From an uncultured Clostridium sp. (GTDB lineage Bacteria; Bacillota; Clostridia; TANB77; CAG-508): DNA of 13,074 nt. The stretch lies in the NCBI GenBank assembly GCA_945610215.1, contig CALYZR010000005.1, forward strand, positions 1-13,074, read 5' to 3'. The notes under the pieces were generated by a model. The model searched no databases. It was given only the letters and a program-made list of their open reading frames with translations, and was not told where the DNA came from. Position 1 is the stretch's first letter, and every line of letters begins with the position of its first letter. The position numbers were made by a program, and so were the translations under genes. Shown in pieces: positions 1-5,862 of this stretch.

Positions 1-111
1 GATAAAAAAAGAGATTATGCTCATATAATTATTGATAATAATGGAGATTTAATAAAAACAAAGGAGCAAGTAGATGAGGTAATGGGTTTTCTAAAGGTAA
101 TTAATAAGTAA
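1..111 (+). CDS. coaE: Dephospho-CoA kinase, C-terminal fragment
   Basis: An open frame enters from the left edge and stops at TAA 109-111, leaving 36 residues. It reads DKKRDYAHIIIDNN, then GDLIKTKEQVDEVMGFL. This resembles the CoaE C-terminus, where a YAD-x-VIDN-G strand precedes a helix with TxxQVDxI. CoaE phosphorylates the 3' hydroxyl of dephospho-CoA in the last step of coenzyme A synthesis, in the cytosol. The P-loop and the rest of the protein lie outside the window. The following lytic transglycosylase starts 10 bases after the stop, and a coaE-transglycosylase pairing is common in clostridia, which supports the call. The identification rests on a short tail and on context. Confidence 0.7.
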   Translation, partial: DKKRDYAHIIIDNNGDLIKTKEQVDEVMGFLKVINK

Positions 112-121
112 GGAGAAAGTA

Positions 122-664
122 ATGAAGTTTAAACGTATAATAACTATTTTAGTTGCAATACTTATATTTTATTTTGGGTTTATGTTTGCAATGAAAAAGT
201 ATGTGTATCCTTACAAATATGCAGAATATGTAAATAAATATAGTGAGGAATATGAATTAGATCCATATCTAGTATTAGCAGTAATTAAAACAGAAAGCGA
301 TTTTGATAAAACTGCAGTATCTAAAAAAGATGCTAAAGGATTAATGCAAATAATGGAAACAACAGCAATAGAAACAGCAAATAAAATGGGGCTTGAAGTT
401 ACAGAAAAAGATTTATTTGAACCAGAATTAAATATAAATATAGGGTTAAAATATTTTACATACTTATTAAATCAATACAACAATAATTATCCATTAGCAA
501 TAATTGCATATAATGCAGGAATAGGAAATGTAGATAACTGGATAAAAAATGGAATAATAAAAGAAGATGGAACGGATATAGAAAATGTACCATTTAAAGA
601 AACAAATAATTATGTAAGAAAAATTTTAAGAGATTATAAGATATATAAAGAATTGTATGATTAG
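122..664 (+). CDS. Membrane-anchored lytic transglycosylase (SLT/GH23 domain)
   Basis: This 180-residue protein has one N-terminal membrane segment (about residues 5-23) followed by an extracellular SLT domain. Family motifs appear in order: the catalytic glutamate in KTESDF (E58), GLMQI (73-77), and AYNAG (129-133). The C-terminal ETNNYVRKI (160-168) is the usual end of the domain. Enzymes of this family cleave the MurNAc-GlcNAc bond of peptidoglycan and form 1,6-anhydroMurNAc. The short hydrophobic anchor suggests action at the outer face of the membrane, in wall remodelling. The ATG follows AAGGAGAAAG at 110-119, directly after the coaE stop, so the two are probably co-transcribed. The gene is intact. 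Confidence 0.9.
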   Translation: MKFKRIITILVAILIFYFGFMFAMKKYVYPYKYAEYVNKYSEEYELDPYLVLAVIKTESDFDKTAVSKKDAKGLMQIMETTAIETANKMGLEVTEKDLFEPELNINIGLKYFTYLLNQYNNNYPLAIIAYNAGIGNVDNWIKNGIIKEDGTDIENVPFKETNNYVRKILRDYKIYKELYD

Positions 665-689
665 AGATACCAATTTATTTACATATTAA

Positions 690-718
690 TTGCTATATTA
701 ATTAATATGATATATAAT
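690..718 (+). promoter_or_regulatory. Probable SigA-type promoter for galE
   Basis: TTGCTA (690-695) and a perfect TATAAT (713-718) are separated by 17 bases and lie about 34 bases upstream of the galE ATG at 752. The alternative galE ATG at 707 lies inside this promoter, which argues for the later start. Confidence 0.5.
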
Positions 719-751
719 AAAAAAACAAAATCACAAAGGGAGGAATGTAAT

Positions 752-1753
752 ATGGCAATATTAGTTACAGGAGGAGCAGGCTATATTGGAAGTCACACAG
801 TAGTTGAATTGTTAGAAGCAGACGAGGACATAGTTATAGTAGATAACTTTGTAAACAGCAAGCCAGAAGCTTTAGATAAAATAAAAAAAATTACAGGTAA
901 AGATTTTAAATTTTATGAAGTTGATATATTAGATGAAAAAAATCTAGAAAAAGTATTTAAAGAGAACAATATAGAATCTGTAATACACTTTGCAGGACTA
1001 AAAGCAGTAGGAGAATCTGTTGTAAAACCAATAGAATACTATCATAACAATATAACAGGAACATTAATACTATTAAAATTAATGAAAAAATATAATTGCA
1101 AAAAAATAGTATTTAGTTCATCAGCAACAGTATATGGAGATCCAGAAATAGTACCTATAACAGAAGAATGTAAAACAGGTGGAACAACAAATCCATATGG
1201 AACTACAAAACTATTTATAGAAAGAATTTTGCAAGATGTTTATGTTGCAGATAAGGAATTTAGTATAGCTTTGCTTAGATACTTTAATCCAATAGGAGCA
1301 CATGAAAGTGGACTAATTGGAGAAGATCCAAATGATATACCAAATAACCTTATGCCATATATAACAGGCGTAGCAAGTGGTAAATTAGAGATATTAAGTG
1401 TATTTGGAAATGATTATCCAACAAAAGACGGAACAGGCGTTAGAGACTATATACATGTAGTAGATTTAGCAAAAGGTCATTTGAAAGCTCTTGCAAAAAT
1501 TAGAAAAGAAACAGGAGTACAAATATATAACTTAGGAACAGGACATGGATATTCTGTCTTAGACTTAGTAAATACATTTCAAAAAGTAAATAATGTGGAA
1601 GTTAAATATAAAATTGTTGGAAGAAGACCAGGGGATATAGCCACATGTTATGCAGATCCTTCAAAAGCTAAAAAAGAATTAGGATGGATTGCAGAAAAAG
1701 GAATAGAAGACATGTGCAAAGATAGTTGGAACTTTATAATTAAAAATAAGTAA
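752..1753 (+). CDS. galE: UDP-glucose 4-epimerase
   Basis: The enzyme interconverts UDP-glucose and UDP-galactose using tightly bound NAD, in the Leloir pathway and in supply of sugars for surface polysaccharides. It is a 333-residue short-chain dehydrogenase of normal GalE length. The NAD-binding motif GGAGYIGS is at residues 7-14, followed by the DN pair at 31-32. The catalytic serine region is SSSATVYG (122-129) and the YxxxK pair is Y149 and K153. The substrate-loop sequence [18 protein letters not shown] also matches GalE. I chose ATG 752 because GGGAGGA (738-744) lies 7 bases upstream and because the protein then begins MAILVTGG; an in-frame ATG at 707 has no ribosome site. The hydrolase gene follows after 20 bases. 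Confidence 0.95.
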   Translation: MAILVTGGAGYIGSHTVVELLEADEDIVIVDNFVNSKPEALDKIKKITGKDFKFYEVDILDEKNLEKVFKENNIESVIHFAGLKAVGESVVKPIEYYHNNITGTLILLKLMKKYNCKKIVFSSSATVYGDPEIVPITEECKTGGTTNPYGTTKLFIERILQDVYVADKEFSIALLRYFNPIGAHESGLIGEDPNDIPNNLMPYITGVASGKLEILSVFGNDYPTKDGTGVRDYIHVVDLAKGHLKALAKIRKETGVQIYNLGTGHGYSVLDLVNTFQKVNNVEVKYKIVGRRPGDIATCYADPSKAKKELGWIAEKGIEDMCKDSWNFIIKNK

Positions 1754-1773
1754 AATCATAGAAAGAGGAAAGT

Positions 1774-2328
1774 ATGAATAGGTTATTAGTAATAATTGAT
1801 ATGGTAAATGGCTTCGTAAAAGAAGGGACTCTTGCAGACAAACAAATAAATAATATAACACCAAATATAATTAATTTAATAAATGAATTTGTTAAAAATA
1901 AAGATGATATAATAAGTTTTCAAGAAGGACATAATCAAAATTCTAAAGAATTTCAAAGCTTTCCAAAACACTGCGTTTTGGGGACTAAGGAAGCAGAACT
2001 TATTGAAGAACTTATGCCATATAGTAAAAATTTTAAAGTAATTAGAAAAAATTCTACAAGTGGCTTTGTAACAAATGAATTTTTAGAATACATTGGAAAA
2101 AACGAAGACAAGTTAAAAGAAATCGTAATTACAGGGTGCTGTACAGATTTATGCGTAATGAACTTTGCATTACCTTTAAAAAACTATATAAATGAAAAAG
2201 ATTTAAATATAGATGTTGTGATATATAAAAACGCTGTTGAAACATATGATGCACCAAATCATAATAGAGAAGAATATAACCAAATAGCACTTAGAATAAT
2301 AGCACAAAATGGAATAAAAATAAAATAA
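1774..2328 (+). CDS. Isochorismatase-like cysteine hydrolase, possible nicotinamidase
   Basis: This 184-residue protein has the isochorismatase fold. The triad expected from the nicotinamidase PncA is visible: D9 in VIIDMVNGF, K92 in VIRKNSTSGF, and C127 in GCCTDLCVMN. The segment FPKHCVLGT (63-71) resembles the PxHC-x-x-G of nicotinamidases, and H53 and H66 could bind a metal. Nicotinamidases convert nicotinamide to nicotinate for NAD salvage; related hydrolases act on other amides, so the substrate cannot be fixed from sequence alone. AAAGAGGAAAG precedes the ATG. The gene lies 20 bases after galE and ends at the terminator shared with udk. No defect is seen. Confidence 0.8.
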   Translation: MNRLLVIIDMVNGFVKEGTLADKQINNITPNIINLINEFVKNKDDIISFQEGHNQNSKEFQSFPKHCVLGTKEAELIEELMPYSKNFKVIRKNSTSGFVTNEFLEYIGKNEDKLKEIVITGCCTDLCVMNFALPLKNYINEKDLNIDVVIYKNAVETYDAPNHNREEYNQIALRIIAQNGIKIK

Positions 2329-2340
2329 TTAAGAACAAAC

Positions 2341-2365
2341 AAAAAAGTGGCACAGCCACTTTTTT
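2341..2365. terminator. Bidirectional rho-independent terminator
   Basis: Eleven perfectly paired bases (2341-2351 with 2355-2365) enclose the loop ACA. An A-tract on the left and a T-tract on the right let it work for both convergent genes, the hydrolase on plus and udk on minus. It overlaps the udk stop codon (2364-2366). Confidence 0.85.
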
Positions 2366-2978
2366 AAATAATACTTCTGATTTTTTCTATAATCATATTT
2401 AATGCAACTGTATTATAACCACCTTCTGGAACAATAATATCAGCATATTTTTTACTAGGCTCAACAAATTGTTCATGCATAGGTTTTACAGTTGTACAAT
2501 ATTGTGTAACAACAGAATCTAATGTACGACCTCTTTCTTTAACATCTCTTAAAAGTCTTCTAATAAAACGGATATCAGCATCTGTATCTACAAATATTTT
2601 AATATCCATTAAATCACGTAATTCCTTATTTTCAAAAATTAAAATGCCATCTACAATAATTACTTTTTTAGGAACTACTGTAACAGTTTTATCTTCTCTT
2701 TGGTGATTAATAAACGAATATTCAGGTCTTTCCACAGAATTTCCTTTTTTTAATTCTTTTAAGTGCTCTATAAGTAGGCTAGTTTCAATAGAATCAGGAT
2801 GGTCATAATTTAATTTTGTTCTTTCTTCAAAAGGAAGCTCTGGATGAGCTTTATAATAACAATCATGCGATATCATTGTTATATTATGAGCAAATTCCTT
2901 TTTTATATTATCCGCAAGAGTACTTTTACCAGAACCAGTTCCACCTGCAATACCAATTATAATAGGGTCAATATTCAT
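2364..2978 (-). CDS. udk: Uridine kinase
   Basis: Uridine kinase phosphorylates uridine and cytidine to UMP and CMP in pyrimidine salvage. The 204-residue protein has the P-loop GGTGSGKST (residues 12-20), the SHDCYY segment with its substrate-contacting aspartate, and NYDHPDSIET, the typical Udk signature. VIIVDGILIFEN follows, then the arginine-rich lid FIRRLLRDVKERGR with TLDSVVTQY. The end VEPSKKYADIIVPEGG is also characteristic. The ATG (complement of 2976-2978) follows a GGAGGA ribosome site in the minus-strand leader. It is transcribed against its neighbours. upp in the same window works in the same salvage route, on uracil instead of uridine. The gene is intact. Confidence 0.95.
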   Translation of the reverse strand: MNIDPIIIGIAGGTGSGKSTLADNIKKEFAHNITMISHDCYYKAHPELPFEERTKLNYDHPDSIETSLLIEHLKELKKGNSVERPEYSFINHQREDKTVTVVPKKVIIVDGILIFENKELRDLMDIKIFVDTDADIRFIRRLLRDVKERGRTLDSVVTQYCTTVKPMHEQFVEPSKKYADIIVPEGGYNTVALNMIIEKIRSII

Positions 2979-3007
2979 ATTAATTCCTCCAAATATTATT
3001 TACGTTA

Positions 3008-3036
3008 ATTTTAAAATATTATTCGAATAAAATCAA
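3008..3036 (-). promoter_or_regulatory. Candidate promoter for udk
   Basis: On the minus strand TTGATT (complement of 3031-3036) and TAAAAT (complement of 3008-3013) are separated by 17 bases. They lie about 30 bases upstream of the udk start codon. The match is good but not perfect. Confidence 0.4.
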
Positions 3037-3077
3037 GTAAAAACGACAAAATATGTGGATTTTTATTAAACAAATTA

Positions 3078-3105
3078 TTGACAAATCTTTTCTATTAAAT
3101 ATAAT
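3078..3105 (+). promoter_or_regulatory. Strong SigA-type promoter for the DUF120 gene
   Basis: A consensus TTGACA (3078-3083) and a consensus TATAAT (3100-3105) are separated by 16 bases. Transcription should start near 3112, which is at the GAGG ribosome site (3112-3115) and only about 13 bases before the ATG at 3125. The leader would be unusually short. Confidence 0.7.
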
Positions 3106-3124
3106 AAGAAAGAGGTAATATAAT

Positions 3125-3496
3125 ATGATACTAAAAGGAAAAGTTGTTAAAGGTATAGGAAGAGCCAGAGTATTTGTAAATATGATGAAAGACATCTTTA
3201 ATCAAAAAACAAATATGGACTTATATTCAGGAACACTAAATATTAAACTAAATAGACCATATGAATTAAAACCAACAGACATAATAAAAGCAGAAGAATA
3301 TGGTGGAAAATATAACGTGCAAGTGCAAGAATGCACCTTATTAGAGCACAAAGCATATATAGTAAGATCAGAGAAAAATTTAAAAGAAGAAAGTGATTAT
3401 GAAAAAAATATTATAGAAATTGTATCTGATATAAATTTTAGAGAAAAATACAAACTAAAAAATGAAGATAAAATAGAAGTATGGGTGCATGATTGA
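3125..3496 (+). CDS. DUF120 protein, related to CTP-dependent riboflavin kinase
   Basis: This 123-residue protein matches the whole DUF120 pattern. It opens with LKGKVVKGIGRARVFV (glycine-rich first strands), has GTLNIKL at residues 36-42 (the GTLN nucleotide-loop motif), and ends with IIEIVSDINFREKYKL followed by NEDKIEVWV. In archaea the family's RibK uses CTP rather than ATP to make FMN from riboflavin. Bacterial members are less studied. The usual Thr/Tyr stretch before the IEI motif reads KNLKEESDY here, so activity is not certain. It has its own strong promoter, divergent from udk, and no riboflavin gene lies next to it. The family call is fairly safe; the substrate is inferred. Confidence 0.7.
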   Translation: MILKGKVVKGIGRARVFVNMMKDIFNQKTNMDLYSGTLNIKLNRPYELKPTDIIKAEEYGGKYNVQVQECTLLEHKAYIVRSEKNLKEESDYEKNIIEIVSDINFREKYKLKNEDKIEVWVHD

Positions 3497-3507
3497 ACCT
3501 AAAAATG

Positions 3508-3553
3508 CAAAGAAAGAGACTTTTTTGTTTAATATCAAAAAGGTCTTTTCTTT
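3508..3553 (+). terminator. Imperfect hairpin, probable terminator after the DUF120 gene
   Basis: The purine-rich arm AAAGAAAGAGAC (3509-3520) pairs imperfectly with GTCTTTTCTTT (3543-3553), with one G-T pair and a bulge. It sits 12 bases after the DUF120 stop. The T-rich 3' arm could act as the termination tract. Confidence 0.4.
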
Positions 3554-3683
3554 ATATAATAAGAAATTTCTCCGAAATTTTTATTATATAAAAATGCTAC
3601 AATCGCTATTGCCTTTGAGATTTCCTCATTTTATTCGGAAACTCAAATCGGCGAGAACAAAGGGCGACTACGTCGCTTTGTTC
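3553..3683. repeat. Cluster of three hairpins in the udk/DUF120-spoIIIA spacer
   Basis: Three consecutive inverted repeats fill most of this spacer. The first (3553-3570 with 3574-3590) has about 17 pairs, one bulged G at 3563 and a three-base loop. The second (3614-3625 with 3637-3647) has 11 pairs with one bulged A. It may extend outward through TCGC (3603-3606) and GCGA (3651-3654). The third (3655-3668 with 3672-3683) pairs GAACAAA with TTTGTTC and GCGAC with GTCGC around TAC, with two bulged Gs. The last two are more GC-rich than their surroundings. Such a block may be a dispersed palindromic repeat or a structured leader of spoIIIA. No tRNA or recognised riboswitch fold was found. Confidence 0.5.
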
Positions 3684-3715
3684 ATTAATTAGAATTCTTT
3701 TATTATTTTTAAGTT

Positions 3716-3741
3716 CTAAAATTCTTTTTAAAGCATATATA
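3716..3741 (+). promoter_or_regulatory. Possible SigE-type promoter for the spoIIIA operon
   Basis: In Bacillus the operon is read by mother-cell SigE RNA polymerase, whose -10 is close to CATAYAHT. CATATATA (3734-3741) fits all but the last base. The AT-rich CTAAAATT upstream is only a weak -35 candidate with short spacing. This is a tentative call based mostly on position. Confidence 0.25.
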
Positions 3742-3776
3742 TATTTAAGGACAAGTTATAAAAATAAGGAGAATAT

Positions 3777-4726
3777 ATGCTAGTTTCTGATTTGTTAAAT
3801 TATTTTCCAGAAGAAATTTTTAAAATATTATCAAATTTTTTTGAGACTGAAACAGAAGAAAAATTAAAGACAGTTGAAGAGATCAGATTAAGAGTAGGAC
3901 AACCATTAATACTAAAATTCAATAAGTGCGAAAAAATATTTAAATATAATATTTTGCAAGAAGATATATTAAAAACTATGCAAAAAGTTTGCGAAAATTC
4001 AATTTACTCTTTCCAAAACCAGATATGTGAAGGATTTATTACTGTTAAAAGTGGACACAGAATAGGAATTACACGGAAGCTGTATTATAGAAAACAATAA
4101 AGTTAGTAATATAAACTACATATCAAGCTTAAATTTTAGAGTAGCAAAAGAAATAAAGGGATGTAGTAACAAACTTTTAAAATATGTTTTAAACATGGAA
4201 GATAACAATATTTATACAACTTTAATTGTTTCTCCACCAGGAGTACGGAAAGACTACAGTACTAAGAGATTTAACAAGAAAAATTAGTACAGGAATAGAA
4301 AAAATAGAATTTAAAGGAATAAACGTTGGTGTGGCTGATGAAAGAGGAGAAATAGCCGCGATGTATAAAGGCACTCCTCAAAATGATGTAGGAATAAGGA
4401 CAGATGTTTTAGATAATATTCCAAAAGCAATAGGTATGACAATGCTTATAAGGTCAATGTCACCAAAGGTAATTGTAGCAGATGAGATCGGAAAAGAAGA
4501 AGAAATTTCTGCAATAAATTATGCTGTGTGTTCAGGCATAAAAGGAATATTTACAGCACACGGTGGAAGTCTAGAAGAAATATCTATAAATCCAAATTTA
4601 AAAACATTATTAAATTTACACGTATTTGAAAGAATAATATTTTTAAATGACAAAATTAGAAAAGCAGAAATAGATAAAGTATATACATTAGACAGAAAAA
4701 ATTTGGAATACATGATTATGGAGTGA
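3777..4726 (+). CDS. spoIIIAA: Stage III sporulation protein AA (ATPase), needing two +1 frameshifts
   Basis: SpoIIIAA is the cytosolic ATPase, related to secretion ATPases, thought to power the mother cell-forespore channel. ATG 3777 follows AAGGAGAA. The zero frame runs to a TAG at 4098 and would give only 107 residues. Skipping C4074 moves translation into the frame giving GSCIIENNK, and skipping C4246 then gives GKTTVLRDLT. The result is 315 residues, close to the roughly 307 of Bacillus SpoIIIAA. With both shifts the family motifs line up: GHRIGITG (G100), Walker A SPPGVGKTT (152-160) and Walker B VIVADEIG (231-238). Without the second shift the Walker A glycine and lysine are lost. Both break points are in-frame CGG codons followed by A. 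Either the gene is recoded twice or it is a pseudogene. Confidence 0.85.
4074..4077 (+). other. Putative +1 recoding site 1 (CGGA) in spoIIIAA
   Basis: The in-frame codons are ATT ACA CGG AAG. Omitting C4074 yields ATT ACA GGA AGC and the conserved GITG. Unshifted translation stops at 4098-4100. Confidence 0.6.
4246..4249 (+). other. Putative +1 recoding site 2 (CGGA) in spoIIIAA Walker A
   Basis: The frame entered after site 1 reads GGA GTA CGG AAA. Omitting C4246 yields GGA GTA GGA AAG ACT ACA, a complete P-loop. Unshifted translation ends 13 codons later at a TAG. The glycine demanded here is essential in P-loop ATPases, so the expected product at CGGA is glycine, not arginine. Confidence 0.6.
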
Positions 4727-4733
4727 TTAACTT

Positions 4734-5233
4734 ATGTTAGGTTTAAAAATTATAATATATACATTTATATTTTTATCATGTTCACTTATAGGAATACTAG
4801 TATCAAACAAATATAGAAATAGAGTAAATGAATTAAAAGAATTTAAAAATGCACTTAATATTTTCAAAACAAAAATAAGATATACATATGAACCAATACC
4901 AGAAATATTTGAACAAATATCTCAAAACACAAATTCAAATATTTCTAATGTTTTTGAAGTCGCTAGTAGAAAAATGAAGTTTTTAGCAGCTGGAGAAGCA
5001 TGGAATTTAGCATTAAATATGGAGGAACTTAATATAAATGATGAAGACAGAGTTGCCTTATCAAACTTTTAGGAAAAACAGATATAACAGGACAACTTAA
5101 CCAAATAGAATTAACAACAGATTTCTTAGAAGAGCAAATAAAAAAAGCAGAAGAACAAAGAAATAAAAGCGAAAAGATGTATAGAACGATAGGAATGCTA
5201 ATAGGAATGGCAATAGTAATAATATTAATGTAA
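4734..5233 (+). pseudogene. spoIIIAB: Stage III sporulation protein AB, frame broken at 5070
   Basis: SpoIIIAB is a membrane protein of the SpoIIIA complex. ATG 4734 follows GGAGTGA, which overlaps the spoIIIAA stop. The first 112 residues begin with a membrane segment and contain NELKEFKNALNIFKTKIRYT and EPIPEIFEQIS, both typical of the family. TAG 5070-5072 then ends the frame. The rest of the protein lies in the -1 frame from TTA 5069: LGKTDITGQLNQIEL through YRTIGMLIGMAIVIILM, ending at TAA 5231. Family members usually read FGKxLGK here, so two residues (G and K) also seem to be missing. A 10-base loss between AAACTTT repeats would explain both; one lost T is the simpler alternative. There is no in-frame CGG here, unlike the other breaks. 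Confidence 0.75.
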
Positions 5234-5246
5234 AAGGGGTAAAAAA

Positions 5247-5442
5247 ATGGATATAGATTTATTATTTAAAATAGCTGCAATAGGAATTTTAGTTGCTGTA
5301 CTGCATCAAGTGCTAGTAAGAGCAGGAAGAGAAGATCAAGCAATGATGACAACACTTGCGCGGATTAGTAATAGTTTTAACAATGGTAATAAAAGAAATA
5401 AGCACATTGTTTAATACTGTAAGAACAATATTTGGATTGTAA
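5247..5442 (+). CDS. spoIIIAC: Stage III sporulation protein AC, needing one +1 frameshift
   Basis: SpoIIIAC is a very small membrane protein (about 66-68 residues in Bacillus) of the SpoIIIA channel. ATG 5247 follows AAAGGGG. Thirty-eight codons read MDIDLLFKIAAIGILVAV through QAMMTTLA, and the next in-frame codon is CGG 5361. Omitting C5361 continues as GLVIVLTMVIKEISTLF and ends in RTIFGL, giving 64 residues with the normal two hydrophobic segments. Without the shift, translation ends at TAA 5412 after 55 residues and the second segment is lost. The glycine restored corresponds to the TLLG or TLAG position of the family. Too short and broken for an ordinary ORF search, it is clear by position between AB and AD. 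Confidence 0.8.
5361..5364 (+). other. Putative +1 recoding site (CGGA) in spoIIIAC
   Basis: The frame reads CTT GCG CGG ATT. Omitting C5361 gives CTT GCG GGA TTA and the rest of SpoIIIAC. The preceding GCG codon with a rare next codon resembles the yeast Ty3 +1 site (GCG AGU U) in arrangement. Confidence 0.6.
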
Positions 5443-5454
5443 AGGGTGAAAAAA

Positions 5455-5841
5455 TTGGAAGTTATAAAAATAATAGGTGTAGGGCTAGTGGCACTTATAT
5501 TTATAATTATATTAAAGCAGTATAAACCAGAATTTACAATTTATGCATCCATAATTGCAGGTGCAATTATATTATTTATGGTAATGGACAAGCTATATTC
5601 AATAATAAATTTACTATCTAACATAAGTCAAAAAGCAGGCATAGGAAATGAATTTTTAAAAACAATTTTAAAAATAACAGGAATAGCAATTCTTACAGAA
5701 TTTGCAGTAAGTATATGTAAAGACTCAGGAGAAACTGCAATAGCTAATAAAATAGATTTAGGAGGAAAGGTAATAATTATAAGCATATCTGTTCCAATAA
5801 TAACAGCACTTTTAGAATTAGTAATAAGCATATTACCATAG
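5455..5841 (+). CDS. spoIIIAD: Stage III sporulation protein AD
   Basis: SpoIIIAD is a small multi-pass membrane protein, about 128 residues, homologous in part to SpoIIIAC. I prefer TTG 5455 as start: AAAGGGTG (5441-5448) is a good ribosome site 6 bases before it, and the protein then begins MEVIKIIGVGLVALI, matching the family N-terminus. A GTG at 5446 is in frame but lies within that ribosome site. Hydrophobic stretches cover about residues 5-20, 29-45, 68-85 and 100-127. The motif KDSGETAIANKIDLGGKVIII is typical: the SGE-x-AIA-K-x-x-LGGK segment is the most conserved part of AD. The frame is intact, in contrast to AC and AE on either side. Confidence 0.9.
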   Translation: MEVIKIIGVGLVALIFIIILKQYKPEFTIYASIIAGAIILFMVMDKLYSIINLLSNISQKAGIGNEFLKTILKITGIAILTEFAVSICKDSGETAIANKIDLGGKVIIISISVPIITALLELVISILP

Positions 5842-5862
5842 AAACAATTTAGAGGAGAACAA

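Noticed and set aside
707..751. Upstream ATG extending galE by 15 codons
   Set aside because: It lies inside the -10 region of the probable promoter, has no ribosome site, and adds residues foreign to GalE.
3489..3692. A 67-codon plus-strand open frame over the spacer before spoIIIA
   Set aside because: It starts inside the end of the DUF120 gene, runs through a terminator and several hairpins, lacks a ribosome site, and resembles no family I know.
4074..4249. CGGA read as arginine followed by a skipped A
   Set aside because: This would also give +1, but it places arginine at the Walker A glycine and other conserved glycines, which would abolish function.
5060..5075. prfB-like +1 frameshift at TTT TAG in spoIIIAB
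   Set aside because: A +1 shift here leads to a short frame ending at TAA with no family match; the real continuation lies in the -1 frame.
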